Source: Pseudophaeomoniella oleicola (lineage: Eukaryota; Ascomycota; Eurotiomycetes; Phaeomoniellales; Phaeomoniellaceae). From it: a stretch of 64,000 bases of DNA. The DNA is taken from NCBI GenBank assembly GCA_003868215.1, contig QWDQ01000028.1, forward strand, positions 186,001 through 250,000. Direction: 5' to 3'. The notes beneath the pieces were generated by a model. The model was not told where the DNA came from and made no database searches. It was given only the letters and a program-made list of their open reading frames with translations. The translations under genes and the position numbers were made by a program. Positions 32,736 through 45,696 of the stretch are shown one piece after another. Every line of letters starts with the position of its first letter. The stretch's first letter is position 1.

Positions 32736-34885
32736 TCATATAACCGGAAGAAACTATGTCCTGGTCAGCTCCAAACCGTCAGATAGGCTCGCATAACTCA
32801 CGTTCATAACAATAAGCATTGGAATGTCAAAGACATCTCTCTTGACGGTCCAACAATATGTGCACTCAACTTTACCATCCTTGATGCCTAAATCCTGGAT
32901 GCCGCCTTCACTGACGATCCCATTTTTGGCCATCGCGGTATGCGGTCTTTTGAGTGCGGAACCATCCACTGCATGACTGCCTTCGTGTCCCCCATTCTGT
33001 GACGTCATGTCTTCCTTTGTTCGGTACTTTAGCAGCTTGCCTTTCCCTGTGACGCTACCCCGAGAATCACCAAAAGCCAGTCTGGCAAAGTCCTCGTAAA
33101 AATGGAGGACTGATTCATCGTCGAGCAATTCGGCAAGGTAGACAGGGTGTGGTTGTCCGGCGGGTCTTCCGCTGTCGGGGCCAATGGCGGGAGCATTGAT
33201 GCCGCTTGCTTTGCTTCCAAGCGTCGTGGCGCCTGGAGTGGCTGCGCTAGCACCTCGGTTGATGTTCAGGTTCGGCTCTTTCCCGAGAAGGACATCCTTC
33301 TTCCAACCGGTTAAAATACAGAATTCTTTGCCCACAGCCGCAATCTCACCAGTTCTGCGAGCAATGATTGTCGGAGTTCCAATACCTTCTATGAAACCCT
33401 CGTACTCCCAAAGCGTTCGTTGGAAGCATTTTTCCATGAAAATGAGATCGTCCCGGGTGAGGGTCTTCGTCGTCGCGATGAAAGACGGTCGGATCGACGC
33501 AAGGGATTTGGCAATCTGCAAGGTCTTTTGAGGTGAGGAAGCAAACCTTTTCTGCAGGAAGGAGATCAAACCGTGAAAGCCTGCTGTGTATGGATATGGA
33601 GTCGTGACTGATGTGTATATGTGGGATGGATCACGAGGACGGCTCGATCTCTTTACAGGTAGGACCGAGGCTCTGAGGGTTGGCGTGGATATCTTTGGGT
33701 GAGGTTGACGACTTGGAACCAGGTGTTGTTGATTGTTGGATAGTGGTCTAAGATTGTTACCTCCCATGTTCGGCGAGTCTTCCATCTTAAGGTTCATTAT
33801 ACCTTGTGGACTCGCATGAGAGTCAGGAGAAGTAAAATTGGTCGGATTAGTCTCGATGGTAAAAGCATTGGGATGCTGTTGGTTGCGAAATTGTTGGCTG
33901 TACATGTTCTGGTCTGTCGGCCAGTCGGAGATGATGGTGTCCCCGAAACCGTATGTGCCAGTTCCAGGGCTGTTGTTGAAGCCGCTGACGGGATTGGGAA
34001 ACGTAGTTGCTCCGACAGAGCCTCGCTGCGTGTGTGTCTCACTGGGAGGGGTCTCACCAGCACCGGTGGCCATATGACCAAGCATCCCAAACTCCAGCGC
34101 GCCATAATGGTTACCAAAATTCATGCTGGCAAGGTCAAAATTGAAGAGCGATGGGTCATTGGCATCAAAGAGAGGGCCATTCCAGGACTGCTGTAGACCA
34201 GGGGTATTTTGAGCTGAAGATGTAAGATTCGGTGCCGGCATTGCCATGCTGAATGGCGGTGTCATTGGAGATGGCTGGGAGAATGATGCCGGATTTATTG
34301 AAGCATCTTGCATCATTGGAGGAGGCATGGATTTTGTTTGTTGATAGACGTTGTAAGATTGTCCATTCTGTTGTTGGAAGAACCCATCACCGGCGGGCTG
34401 TTGTTGATGAGGCTCGGATCTGACAGCCATGCTTCGATTGATGGGATTACCCTGACCGTAAGCCTGGGCAGCTCCAGGCATGAGTGCTTCATTTGGTGCA
34501 TCGTGAAGATACTTGGCCTTCTTACGGACACCATCCTGACATTGGTCCTGGAGCCCTCTCTTTATACAGCGTTGGCAAGGACGTTCGTCCCCTGCATAAC
34601 ATATCAGTCTATTGTCCGACGTAGATAACACGGTGATGAGAGAAGCCTGGGGTAAATGAACGTACCGCACGTGAGGTGTGCACGTTGACAAGCAAAGCAA
34701 GCTCTTCTCGCCTTCTTCCTTCTGGGTCGAGATGGGTCCTTAGCACTGGACGAAGACTTCGCACCGTCATGGGAAGCAGCGTCTTGGGTTTTGCGATGTT
34801 GTGCCATATTGTCACCGTCTTGCTCACCACCGCTGTCCTCAGCGGAAGATGAATGTGAATGGTCATCTTCAGCGTCGGTGGTCAT
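32736..34885 (-). CDS. acuK: Zn2Cys6-PAS transcription factor AcuK/Ert1, activator of gluconeogenesis
   Basis: Exons are complement(32736..32753, 32802..34591, 34666..34885), giving 675 aa; introns are 48 and 74 nt. After a Ser/Asp-rich N-terminus comes [20 protein letters not shown], then a complete binuclear cluster C-x2-C-x6-C-x5-C-x2-C-x8-C and [17 protein letters not shown], which is close to Aspergillus AcuK. A 74-nt intron lies inside the cluster. The middle is Gln/Asn/Pro-rich. The C-terminal PAS-like part has [39 protein letters not shown] and [20 protein letters not shown]; the 18-nt last exon supplies FLPVI. AcuK with AcuM activates PEPCK and FBPase genes during growth on gluconeogenic carbon. 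Cysteines are all present. A 4.6-kb gene-poor region lies upstream. Confidence 0.93.
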
Positions 34886-37800
34886 ACTAATATTCTTATA
34901 GTTCTGTACAGGGCGGGTAGGGATGTGTCGTTTACGCTTAGAACGGATAATCTATTGGGTCGCAGCGTGTGCAAGTCCGCCAGGGGTCTCTCGTGTGGAT
35001 TTGAACTCAATTGGGTACTTTTCACGTCGTGGTGACCATCCGCACCTTTTGCTGCAACCTTCTAGTATCGATATCCCCACACTGGATCTTCGCAGCAGCG
35101 GTATTTCACTCCAGGACCCCAGAACCGTTGTTACTAGTCGTATCAAATGGGGGCCGGGACAGACCACGCTGGCGGGCCCGGATCAAGCGCTGTCGGTAGC
35201 CGATGACGTGCAATGTGGTACCAACGGGAAAGCCGAGGAACACTCAGGAAGCGCTAGATATGATCCTCGTTCACGCGTTGGACGAATGGCAGCAAGACGT
35301 GGGATCGCGCAGAGCAATGCAGTAGGACAAATGATGCACGAATATCGTCCTTTCGCCGCAGCATTGGGAACAAGAATGCAGCGGGTTTGGCTTCTGAGAG
35401 GCTATGTGTCGAGGCCTCAATCGCTGTTGCGCTCGCCGATTCCTGCTAAAAATGGAGGTTTGGACCGACAACGGATGTGGCGTGCGCAGAGGTGCATGAA
35501 GTCAATCGATGCAGCGCCGAGACTTTGATTACGGTCGGTACAGCTTGTGACAGACACGGCGACTTTTGCTGATGAAAGTATGTCTCAGGGAGGTGTGATT
35601 CATATGCAGCACGGCCATGTATGAGAGTCGCAAGTAAGAGGCGTCGAGGGTGCAATCAACTTTGTAGGTCTCCACTCCTCGCGATGTCGGTCATTGCAGC
35701 TCGGCGCATCCGGTTTTCCTATGGGGAGGGAAGAAGAGGGTATGGATGACTTAGACACTGGATTGGAGGGGTACCCCTCTGACTTTTTCGAGGGAATTGG
35801 TAGACGGTTGTGTAAGTAGGATCCTTCCAGTGGCATGTGAGCTTTTGGACTTTTGGAAATTTGGAAATTTGGAAATTTGGCCCCCCTGTCTGTCCTTTGA
35901 TCGAGACGTTCCTTTCTACGTCTGGGGGACGATTACTTGTCTTCCCATTGACTTCGGCCTCCTCTAGGAATCGTATGGGCCGACTACGCTTGGGAGGAGC
36001 AAAGCAAAAAAAGAGGAAACGGAAATGCGGAGTTGCCACTTTGGTCACTTTGTCCATCTCGACTCCAACGTTAATAGTAATTAATACCTCATGGTACTGA
36101 TCATGAATACCTTACCTAGGTCATCATTAATTACCTGTGTACTGGATTTACTGTGAGCATTACGAGCATTACCGCACGGCACACTATTGTTAGGGACGAG
36201 CTATTCCTATCTCCTTCATCTCATCTCATTGCTGCTTCATCAATGTAAAAACTGGCCATTCATTTGATGATTCGTGGACAGTGAATCGAGATGCTTGTGG
36301 TGCAAACTACGGTAGATCATTGCAGGTCTGATATCACGAGAACGATGTACTCGACTGGGGTCCTGCATCTCAACAAAGTCGATCTCCATGCAAGCGAAGG
36401 CGCGTGTAAAATGTGTGACGATGTACATGTACTCCGTACAATCCCCCCTTGGAACACAAAGGCATCAGCTGCAGTTACCCTTTACACATTGCATGAATCC
36501 CGTCTACTAAGTTTCGAATACCAAACTCCTGGCCCTCGGTTAGGTGGCCAGTCGTACAACGAAGACTGGCTGTGATCGAGCACAAAGCGCACCCTCACTC
36601 GGAAGAGTACAGAGTACCAGCTTTCAACGGGGAAAATATCGCTTCCTGGTTTCGTCGAGGGCTATTTTGAGACTAATCGTGGACCATTGCATATGACAGC
36701 TGCAGCACAATAATCAACGAGCGCTGACTGGCATCCCAAAGTTCTCATCGAGAAAAAAGGTCGGGCATTTTAGGATGTCCGTGTGCACTGCTCTTGCTGG
36801 ACGAAGCAAGACCTCGAGCAAGGATGTTGGGTCTGGAGAACAAGAAGAGCATGACGATGAACATGGGCGTATGCAAGTCAACTCATTAGCTGCATGTGAT
36901 TGACTTCTGGCGCTCGCCTGAGTCTTTCCTTGGCCGAGCTAATCTTCTCCTGTTGCGCTCCTCTACCACGACAAGTCTACGATGCAGGGTCACGCTGGAC
37001 CAAGGTCACTTCGAATGATTTTCCTATCATCCAGTGCTTTCCATTCGTCGGTCCCTGTTGTAGGAGCTCGCATGTTTTCAATATAACACATTCTTCATGC
37101 GTCTGACGAAACGCCCACCAGCGAAGAGAAGCCACCACAAGCTCCACCGACGGACCATGGTCCTTGGAATTCTACTGGTCTTACGTTCCTGCAATGATCC
37201 TTCGTTGACTGCGTCATCCGCTGTATTTCGCCCTACCTTTCCACTGCCCTGGTCCTTGCTGCCTTGTTCAATTTTTGTCTTGACGTGGATGTGCAGGAGA
37301 TTAATTTATCTCTTTCGAGATCAGATCTATGGCGTTGCCACCAGTCCTGACTCGTCAGTATAGTATCACTTTTCAGACTAACTCTATATAAAATTTGGAA
37401 TTGCGTTTCCTTGGGATCAAGAAAATCGCCATGGCAGCTGACAACTGCCACCGTCAGGCTTATGCTGGACGTAATCTGGATACCGGTCCAAGGGCCGGAC
37501 CTTGTTGTCTTCAGGGCAACGCCAACACCTGTCGAATGGTATTCAGCACCGACCACTTCATGCTATATTGTCACCAATATCATAGCGCGATGTTACTCGT
37601 TGATCTGAGGTTCAATAACTGCATAGGCTCGCCTTCACGTAAAGGTCTTCTATTGATGGTGTTGGCAACAGACACAGGCGATGCCTGGTTTGTCGATAAA
37701 AATATACCACGCGATTGCGATTCTTGACCGCCTCGAATACCCTTTTCTAGTGGCTGGCTGCGTGGACTTCTAGGTAAAGCCCACGAGCCGACCAAAGTAC

Positions 37801-39501
37801 GCCTATCGCCCCTTGCTTGACGATGAACATCATGGCAACTGAGACATGATAGGATTGCTACCCAAATGGGGAAGATTGTATGTAAGTAATCTTTACATTT
37901 CGCAATGTGTGGTCCGCAAGCAAGCACACTGGCCCAAAATGGGAAGCGTCCTGTCGCATCACGATGGCTACGACTGGAGCCGTGGTTATCAAATGATGTC
38001 TGCTTCGTATGCATCACCTTCATGTGCGGTATGATCCCTCGTGATAAGATAACTCTCATCGATACCGATACCGATACCGATTGTAGAGAACAAGCCACAC
38101 TGACCAGCGAAAGCGAGGTATGCGATGCACCATTCGGGAAACCAGGTAATCACGAGAGCTCCCACCTCTCGCTCCTGGGTGTCAAAAGTTTACAAGCAAC
38201 GTTGCGAAGCAAGATTGGCTGGTTTATCCCTGCAAGTCGTGCATACGTAAATGGGTATCGACGCCTCTCTCTACGAAGCGTTCTCTCTGGGAACTCAATC
38301 CTTACTTATGCGTCTTACCGCCGTTACGTCTTCATTTATATCCTCCTATCTCGTTGGACCAGCCCATGCGCAACTTACAACGGTTGAGACCCAATACTCG
38401 CCAACCGCGGACCGCAACGATTAGCCTTCGAATTGATCAGCAATTGTCCACCTCGAGGTCTTACTTGGCCAATTCTCCGGAGCATGCTTGGCCCTGTTTT
38501 CCTTTCCTGGCGAGCTGGTTCATGAGATTCACGCCCCAGCCGTTACAGTGAAAGGCCATGGATTGACTTTCAAAAGGACAGGGCCGAATCGCGTATCACG
38601 GCTACCTGTACCCCCAATTATGGCCACCGGCTTGTCATTTCCGTTCAACCTATCTGCTGTAATATTTAAGACAAAGCCTGACAATTGATACATCTCCAAT
38701 AAGGTCTTCGAAAATAGCTTGACCGCCTGTCAAGCCTTCTTTTGGAATGAGACTCACGGAGCAATACCCAGATTGAGGAATCGACAAGACATTCAATGCG
38801 TGTCATTTTAGATCGCGATTGCTTTTGGCGTAAGCCAGGTTTGCATTGTTCTAAATATGCTGCAGTATCATTCTTCCTTTGTCTATAACCCGTATTCATC
38901 GACGCCGACGATAGGATATCAAAAGCTTCATGACTCAAGACCAACTTCAATGTCCTCATTTCGTATTCCGTCACTATATAACTTTGTACAGCACCGTTTG
39001 GCCATTCTTTACCAATCACATGGTGCCCAACCCTCGAAAGAACTTGGAAGTGTCATCGAAGTAATGTTTATCTTTCCCGGGATCCTTCTACATCTACATA
39101 CCAGTGTCCATCGTGCTGCCACGCATACACGGGAACCTGCTGAAACTTTCTTCGATATCTGCCATGTTTCTTCCATCTCTGCAGTCCATCCCTTTGCCGT
39201 GTTACCCACGCGCTCGGTTTTGGTGTGGGTCTTCTATACATATTGTCTTTTTGGAAACTTGCTTGCTGAATCTACTTTTCTTACTGTAGCGAATCTTACT
39301 TGCTCGTCCAGCTGCTCAGCTCATCTTCTTCACCATTGTCGATCTATGTTTAGGCCACTTCTCAGGTCCTCGTATGTGTATTATGCTTTCATCCGAAAGG
39401 TCCGTCTGTATTAGCATTTGATGCAGATGTTTTGCTTTTGTTTCAATTCCTATTCAGGAAACTCACCCTTTGTCTTCTAGAGACTTGTTCAGTATTCAAG
39501 A
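34886..39501. other. Long gene-poor region upstream of acuK
   Basis: About 4.6 kb with no gene I can support. Frames of up to about 200 codons occur (34923-35528 plus, 37580-38098 minus) but have no domains, no intron pattern and unlikely composition. Small repeats are an 8-bp TTTGGAAA repeat at 35850-35880 and a GATACC repeat at 38060-38081. Part of it should be the acuK promoter. Confidence 0.5.
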
Positions 39502-40167
39502 ATGAGAGGATCTATCACTACTAGGACCATAGGAGGTCCCAATAATTTTGTCACTGGCTGCTATTTCTGCTCAGGGATTCACATTCAACATTTCCGCCTT
39601 TTGGAGCTTCTCCAAACTTGGTGAAAGACGCACTTTCTACCTCGGACCATTATCCCAGTCCCAGAACGACTATATTTCAATATATGCCAAGCATTTCAAG
39701 GTCATTACCAGGCATGTGCTCTAAACAGGACACCTGACATTCACCCTCGAGCTAGGGTTAGTGCAGTGTGGAATCAACCGGTATCAACTCCCCAAGATCC
39801 GGTACGTTATGGGATGCAAACGGGCTGGTAATTGGCTTCGGCCATAGATGAGATAATGTCCGGCAACGACAGTTCCTAAGATATCAACCAGATTCTAGAT
39901 CACACCGACGAGCACAACTGCAATGTTTTCAATCTCCATGTCTTTGAGCCTTACAAGATTGACTCGCTATCAGCAGAAACCGAGCTTACAGACGCGACCG
40001 TCAGAGTCTCGTTCCCAACAACATTCAGCGCAAGAGCACGAACAAGTGTATGGCTAGACATCTCACCACCTCACCATCTCTCAGGCGCAGAACACGCCCT
40101 CCAAGCCAAAGGTGTGACTGATCAACAAGATCCATTCACTACCTCCATCATCTCGCATCAGAGTTGA
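39502..40167 (+). pseudogene. Decayed gene for an unrecognised, probably secreted protein
   Basis: Three coding-like pieces lie in order but in different frames. The first has an ATG at 39502, then in a shifted frame a signal-peptide-like IILSLAAISAQGFTFNISAF and TFYLGPLSQSQNDYISIYAK (to about 39720). The second, near 39800-39850, reads SGTLWDANGLVIGFGHR. The third (39892-40167) reads NVFNLHVFEPYKIDSLSAET, ELTDATVRVSFPTTF and SVWLDISPPHHLSG before a stop. No simple set of introns joins them, so frameshifts are likely. The original protein seems to have been about 200 residues or more, secreted and beta-rich. I do not recognise the family. An unusual intron pattern is the main alternative. Confidence 0.45.
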
Positions 40168-40359
40168 AAGGCACGAGAACATACCTGCACACAACACATC
40201 AATCCTTCTCCTCCTCACATTACATCCAAAAACGCGCATATCGTACTACCTCTCAGAGCCGATAACTCCATCTTTTCTACAAGAACTTTTCTTGGACTAC
40301 CTATCTACCTACCCACGATCATCATCGTCGGGGAAAAGGGTGATGGATGTACATACACC

Positions 40360-41190
40360 CCGTTCCCCCCCCCCCCCCCCCCCTATACAAAACAAAACCA
40401 ATTCCCTTTTTCGCATGATGCTATTCTCTCTCCTCCCCTCTCTTTTCTCCTCTATTCCACAATGGAGAATATACGATATGATCCGTTCTCCAAAGAGCCA
40501 ACATTGGCCCATGCCCTCTCGTGATTAGAAAAAGAAAAACCCCCGTAGCTTCCAACTTCCTCTTCCCCCCTTTTGAGGGGAAAAAAAAAAGGCAGTCATC
40601 ATCATCCTCATCATCACGAAGTACAATATGTACCTATATATATCACGCGCTTACAACCAACCCCCTCTGCGCTATATACACAGTAACCTACGAGATGATT
40701 TGTACTTTAAGTTCCTTCCTTACCTATATTAACAAACAGGAAGGACCATTCCATCCATCCATCCATCCATCCATCCATTCAACCGTACACGATCTCTCTT
40801 CCCCCCCCCCCTTCCAGGTGCTGGCTATAAAATTGCCCCCGCCACCACGACCGTCACCATCAATCACCAGCTAGCTGCTACAGCCCCAAGTAAGTGTACC
40901 TAGGTAGGTAGGTAGGTAGGTAGGTAGGTAGGTAGGTAGGTAGATAACATAATCAAGGAAGGGAGGGGGGAAAAAAAAAAAGAAATAATTGATTTATTTG
41001 GTTGGTTGGTTGGTTGGTTGGTAACTTGGTTGATACGAGATTTTCCCCAGGATTTGCTTTGAGTGAGTGAAACAGTCTCAAAACAGCCAGTAAGATATCT
41101 TTGCGAGCGAGCGAGTGAGCGAGCAGGATTCGTGAAACAAGAAAAGTTGGGCATCATGATGATGATGATGATGATGATGATGATATGTAT
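40360..41190. repeat. Cluster of simple-sequence repeats
   Basis: Several unrelated microsatellites lie close together: poly-C at 40365-40383, CATC repeats at about 40750-40778, a second poly-C near 40802-40811, GGTA repeats at 40902-40943, TTGG repeats at 40998-41023, GAGC/GAGT repeats near 41105-41125 and ATG repeats at 41155-41184. No gene is supported here; this is the 3' flank of the DHA1 transporter gene. Confidence 0.9.
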
Positions 41191-41437
41191 TTTGTGTAAC
41201 ATTGTGACACCAAGTTACGTTAGGTACGTAGGTACCTATACCTAGGTGAGTGTAATACATGTATATACCAATGAAGAAATCGATACTATATACACAACAC
41301 AACATAAGGTACACAAGAAAGACCAACATCCAATATCCAAAATCCTTAAGACTTTTTCCAGGTTTGGCTTTTCGACATTAGCGATCTCCCATCTCCATCT
41401 CCCCTTTCCATCATCAAATTGAGGTTTTATTCGTACC

Positions 41438-43553
41438 TTAATGATTAGTCGTAAACCTAGATTTCTTACGTAGCATTTTGCCATAGCGGAAGAATATGTA
41501 CCTGTTTCCCACGCCAGTGGTCAGTGTTCAGTGGTCAGGCAGAGAAAATTGCAGAGGGGTAGAAGTGAGTCTGTGAGTTGGTTTGGACTTACGGGAATGG
41601 GACCATGACGAGGGTCAAAAAGGCGAGGAGGGTTGATGCCCAGGGGTAGCCTAGGGTGTTGTACACTATCGAAGAGAAATCAGGATTTTTCTTTTTCCCT
41701 TCATGGCATGGCGCCGCCGCCGCCGGTGTCCAGAGGTAGATATGGACTCACTTTGTATACCAAAGAGGGGAAACACAGCGGCAAAAGTGCTTCGGGCGAA
41801 ACTGTTGGCTGCCAATGCGGAAGCGGCGTATAGAGGAAATGCTGCGACGAGGTAGGTGAAGATTCCGGAGAATACGAGAATTGTTCTGCGATCATCAGGT
41901 CAGTGAGTGAATGGTCGTGAGAAAGAATGCTAGTGGGTTCTTCACTGACCCAAAACCAAACACCCCAGCGCCTACCATCGGCCCAATCCAATGAATGCCC
42001 GGTCGCGCCGTCCAAGCGAAAATGAACAACCCGATAGTCGTGAACGGCGCACCGCCAATAGCAGGCGGTAGACGAAATTCCGGTTCTGCCGCATTGGCTT
42101 TTCCCAGCTGCTTCTCGTTATTCTCGATGAGCCGGTTGAAGTTCTTGTGCCAGAACGGATCCGAAAGGACGGCGCAGAGCATTCCGACCAGAAGACCGAC
42201 AAACGATAGACCGACTTGCCAGAGCTCGAATCCGTACACATTGGCGAAGACGAGGTGGAAGGCACCGAAGAAAAGGTAGAGTATGCCCAAGAGTATCGAT
42301 GAGAACATGCAGAGACTGGCAACCATGAATTCCATGGTCAAGAGTTGGAAGGGTCGATATAGAGAGCGGATGACTGTCCGCGACACTGACTTCTCGTGCC
42401 GTTCGATCGGAGCTTTGTAACGATCATCTCCTGTCTCCTTGCGAAGCCTTTGGGCCTTGCGACGCAATAGCACAGGGTGATACGTTTCCGGTACAAGGAA
42501 GGTAATTCCACAGAGACACACGCCGGTGAAGATCATCAGGACCCAGAAGGACCATCTCCACGAGACGTTGGAGTTGATGAAGCCGCCGACGATGGGACCC
42601 AAAGCAGGCCCCACGAAAGGAGAGGCAGTAAAGAACATCATAGGGAGTTGTAGAGAACGTTGGTCAAACATATCGCCGACCGTCCCACCTTAAGTAGATA
42701 TCAGTATTCATACTCGTCAACAGCATCTAGGTGATGGGGCTTACCTGCAACACTCAAGAAAGCACTACCAGCCAGTCCGTTGAAGAACCGCGCGACGATC
42801 ATTGTGGCAATGTTCTGTGCGACGGCACACGGAATCAGCCATATCAGAAACATGCTGAATGAGGCCAGGTAGATCACTCGACGACCGTAAAACTACACAG
42901 GTTAGAACATTCCCACAGGCAGCAAGGGTATACTAACTTCCGACAGTGGTCCCAAAAACATGGGAGATAGGCCGAGGCCAAAAACGAACAGCGACAGTCC
43001 TACCGTTGCGACTTCTCGGGAACAGTGGAAGTCTCTTTGAAGTTGAGCGTATGTTGTGGTATATAGCGATGAAGTCAAAGTCCTGTAAATAGAATTATCG
43101 AATTAACTTCAATCCCATATCAACAGAAGACAGTTCGGCGCCTTACACGCATAGCGAACTGATGGATACCGTCAACGTGATGATCCATTTCCGAACAGTA
43201 GCCTTGTTCCTTGGGTTCATCGGATCATCGTCGCCATCCCATTTGACCTCATACAAGTCCTCGGGAGCATTCTCGGCACCTCCCTCAGCGTCTGAAGCAC
43301 GGCCTTCTTCATCCACCATGGATTGAGGTATGCTGTGGTACGACCTGACCCGCTCCAGATCGACTTCTCTTCCCGAGTGCGTATGAGATTTAGATGGCGT
43401 CAAGGTCGAATGAGGTCGTGACGTGATGGCCTCGACTTGCTTTTCGGGATCATCTCCGGTTGATTTCGTAGAGTCTGTCAATGTCTTCTCTTTGCTGGTC
43501 GGTCCATCATCGTCATCAGGTGCCGTCGCCTTCTCATAGAATGGAAGGGACAT
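41438..43553 (-). CDS. MFS drug:H+ antiporter, DHA1 family (polyamine/multidrug type)
   Basis: Seven exons, complement(41438..41501, 41593..41665, 41752..41885, 41950..42688, 42745..42892, 42938..43082, 43147..43553), giving 569 aa. The N-terminal 115 residues are hydrophilic and acidic and end in VKWDGDDDPMNPRN, the family's pre-membrane motif. Membrane segments follow with LGPLSEFYGRR (motif A), WRWSFWVLMIFTG, FLVPETYHPVLLRRKAQRLR and GIHWIGPM. The short last exons restore NTLGYPWASTLLAFLTLVM and the tail PYIFFRYGKMLRKKSRFT, typical for this group. Members export polyamines, azoles or other toxic compounds at the plasma membrane; the substrate here is unknown. All exon joins keep frame. A second family member lies at 57150-59390. 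Confidence 0.93.
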
Positions 43554-44255
43554 GATGGGGTCGTCGTGGTCACCACTTTGATTGGCAAGTGTGGTGAGAG
43601 AGGAGAATCGTCACGACAGACCATGAAGGATGGATTTATATATATTCATGGAGAGATACTGTACATCAACTAATACGTAGATCTAATGAGATATCGACAA
43701 TCAAATAAATTGACAAGGATGTTTTTATGTGGAGTACGGTCCATACTACGTAGTCGAGACTAATAACACTCCAGAATTGTTTGCCGAACTGAACTGGCAA
43801 CTAAGCAACCATTGCGGGGCCGAGATGCTGAGTAATTTCTCTGCTCGATCAGCTCGACATTCATAATCTGTAGCATTATTCATGAAGGGAGAGATTGGCA
43901 AGTGAGGAAGGTCGTGCCAGGAGGTTATACTGTTAGCGGTTGCACTTTATAAGGACGATATCGAAGGGTTTCGGGAGAATCACGTATTTAGATACGGGGA
44001 AGAATTACCTGGCGCTTCTCTTGGAAGCATGGTGTTATGTATGTACTTAGACATTGCGGTCTACAGATATATGTACATACTAGAAGCAAATGGGCTCTGG
44101 TCAACTGAATCCTGCAGCCTGTGCTCTTGTTTGAGCACTCGACCGAAGGTGTGCATCTCTTTGCTTGAACACACAAAGAATCCATGACTCCATTGCACGA
44201 AACAGCGATCATGGTTCCTGGTCGCGCTCGTGCTGAAGTACAAAAGTGTCCTTGC
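43554..44255. other. Intergenic region between DHA1 transporter start and peroxin 26 end
   Basis: About 0.7 kb without a supported gene. It should contain the DHA1 promoter and the peroxin 26 3' untranslated region. Small frames on the minus strand near 44000-44240 lack features. Confidence 0.5.
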
Positions 44256-45696
44256 TCATATATAGCTCACTTTCATTCCCATCCCTATCGTGCCTTTTAA
44301 CTTCTCCCAGCTTCCACCCAAAGCCCTCCGCAGTTTTTCGCGGACCTCTCCCTTCCCCAGAACGCTGAGCAATGCAACAAGGAACACAAGGACTTTGAGA
44401 AATGCAGCCGGATTGCCCGTCGCATTACCTATCAAATTCTGCAGAAATCGCACCAAGCTTTTGGCTTGTACTAATATCAAAGATTGCTGGGCTTTAGGGG
44501 TAGTTTTCGATCCTGGAGAAACAGCCTGTGTCCTTCGGCCCTTCGATGTAGACGGTGGCGGCGGTCCTGATTTAGGTGCAAGTATTTTGGTAGACGTCCC
44601 TTTCTCCGTTGCCGAGGTTGCTCCATTGGCCACATTTCCTGCCTGTTTGCGCGGACTATCGATACCGTAGTCGACCTCACTACTGGACTTCTTGTGGCTG
44701 AATGGCTGTTGCGATGACTCTTCTGGCGACCGTTGCATCGCTGCAGCCGCCGTTAGCCTTGAATCCGCCTCATGCCCAATCTTTCGAGCTTGCTCTCGTT
44801 CGTTCAGCATTTCTCCAGCTGCAGGCGTCTCCGGCTCTTGTACTTCTTTCAACTCTTCCAGCGTCTGCAGAAATGCTTCCCGCCTTTCTTCGTCGAGGAT
44901 GTCGCTATGGGTAATGAAAGAATGGGCATACTCCCACTCGTCATTGCGCGGCAGTACATGAAGCGTGAAAAGCTCAACGATCTTTACACGGGCAGAGAGA
45001 TCTCTGGGTGTGTCTGTGCCGTTTGTCCGACTCTTACGGGTTGGTGATCGTTGTAAGTGGCTTGAGACATCGAGATCGGGAGATGAGGATAGATAGGCTT
45101 CCAGCCGTCGTTGGGTAAGTTTTTGGTCTGTAGCTTGTCCTAGAAGTAGAGTGGTACTATCACAGATCAGCGGCGCACCATACCAAAGACCTCAAGAGGA
45201 CTCACAGATTATAGACGACTTCTGAATCTACGGTGCTCTCTCTTCCGTCATACCCATCTCGGACCACCGTCTCCCAAATGCGCCCAGTCCTGACCTGATC
45301 ACCGATCTCCTTGAATTTCCTGCGACCAAAATCACTGTCCCCTTCTTCGTCGGTCAAATCTAATATCGAATTGAGCAATGTAATGTATAAGCTCCAGAGC
45401 TTGATCCGTTGACTTGTTGATGCGCTTGCAATAGGTGCATGTACAGTGGCTTCGTCACCCGCACCATGCCCATTAGTTTGCGACTGGGCGGAGACAATGG
45501 GCTCGAGCAAGGAAAGCGCTTCGGACAGCCTTCGGGTAAGGTACAGTTGTGACGCTTGCTTGTAGACTTTTGAGAAATGTATGGAGCTCTGGCGCGATGG
45601 AGAAAATGAGAGCTCCTGGGAGCTGTGGAGCGATTGCCCGTTGGACATGATTACTGTTGATGAACCTGAGGAACTGCTCATTTTGTAGCCGTTCAT
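44256..45696 (-). CDS. pex26: Peroxin 26 (fungal Pex26), peroxisome import factor
   Basis: Exons are complement(44256..45156, 45206..45696) with a 49-nt intron, giving 463 aa; a Met five codons in (45681) is an alternative start. Pex26 anchors the Pex1-Pex6 AAA complex on the peroxisome membrane so that the cycling receptor Pex5 can be recycled. The N-terminal helical region has KVYKQASQLYLTRRLSEALS and IKLWSLYITLLNSILDL. The intron join gives VVYNLTTLLLGQATDQKLTQ, as in other fungal Pex26 proteins. RVKIVELFTLHVLPRNDEWE and a Glu-rich helical segment follow, then SSEVDYGI. A single C-terminal membrane segment (AAFLKVLVFLVALLSVLG) and the end GMGMKVSYI complete the family pattern. The membrane anchor and ends are intact. 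Confidence 0.88.

Noticed and set aside
34923-35528. 201-codon plus-strand frame upstream of acuK
   Set aside because: No domain, no family resemblance and an Arg/Ser-rich composition typical of chance frames; it overlaps the likely acuK promoter and leader.
37580-38098. 172-codon minus-strand frame in the gene-poor region
   Set aside because: No protein-like pattern; part of its text comes from a GATACC repeat.
45134-45140. Alternative acceptor CTAG for the peroxin 26 intron
   Set aside because: It gives the wrong phase and loses the conserved TTLLLGQATDQKL segment; the TAG at 45157-45159 restores it.
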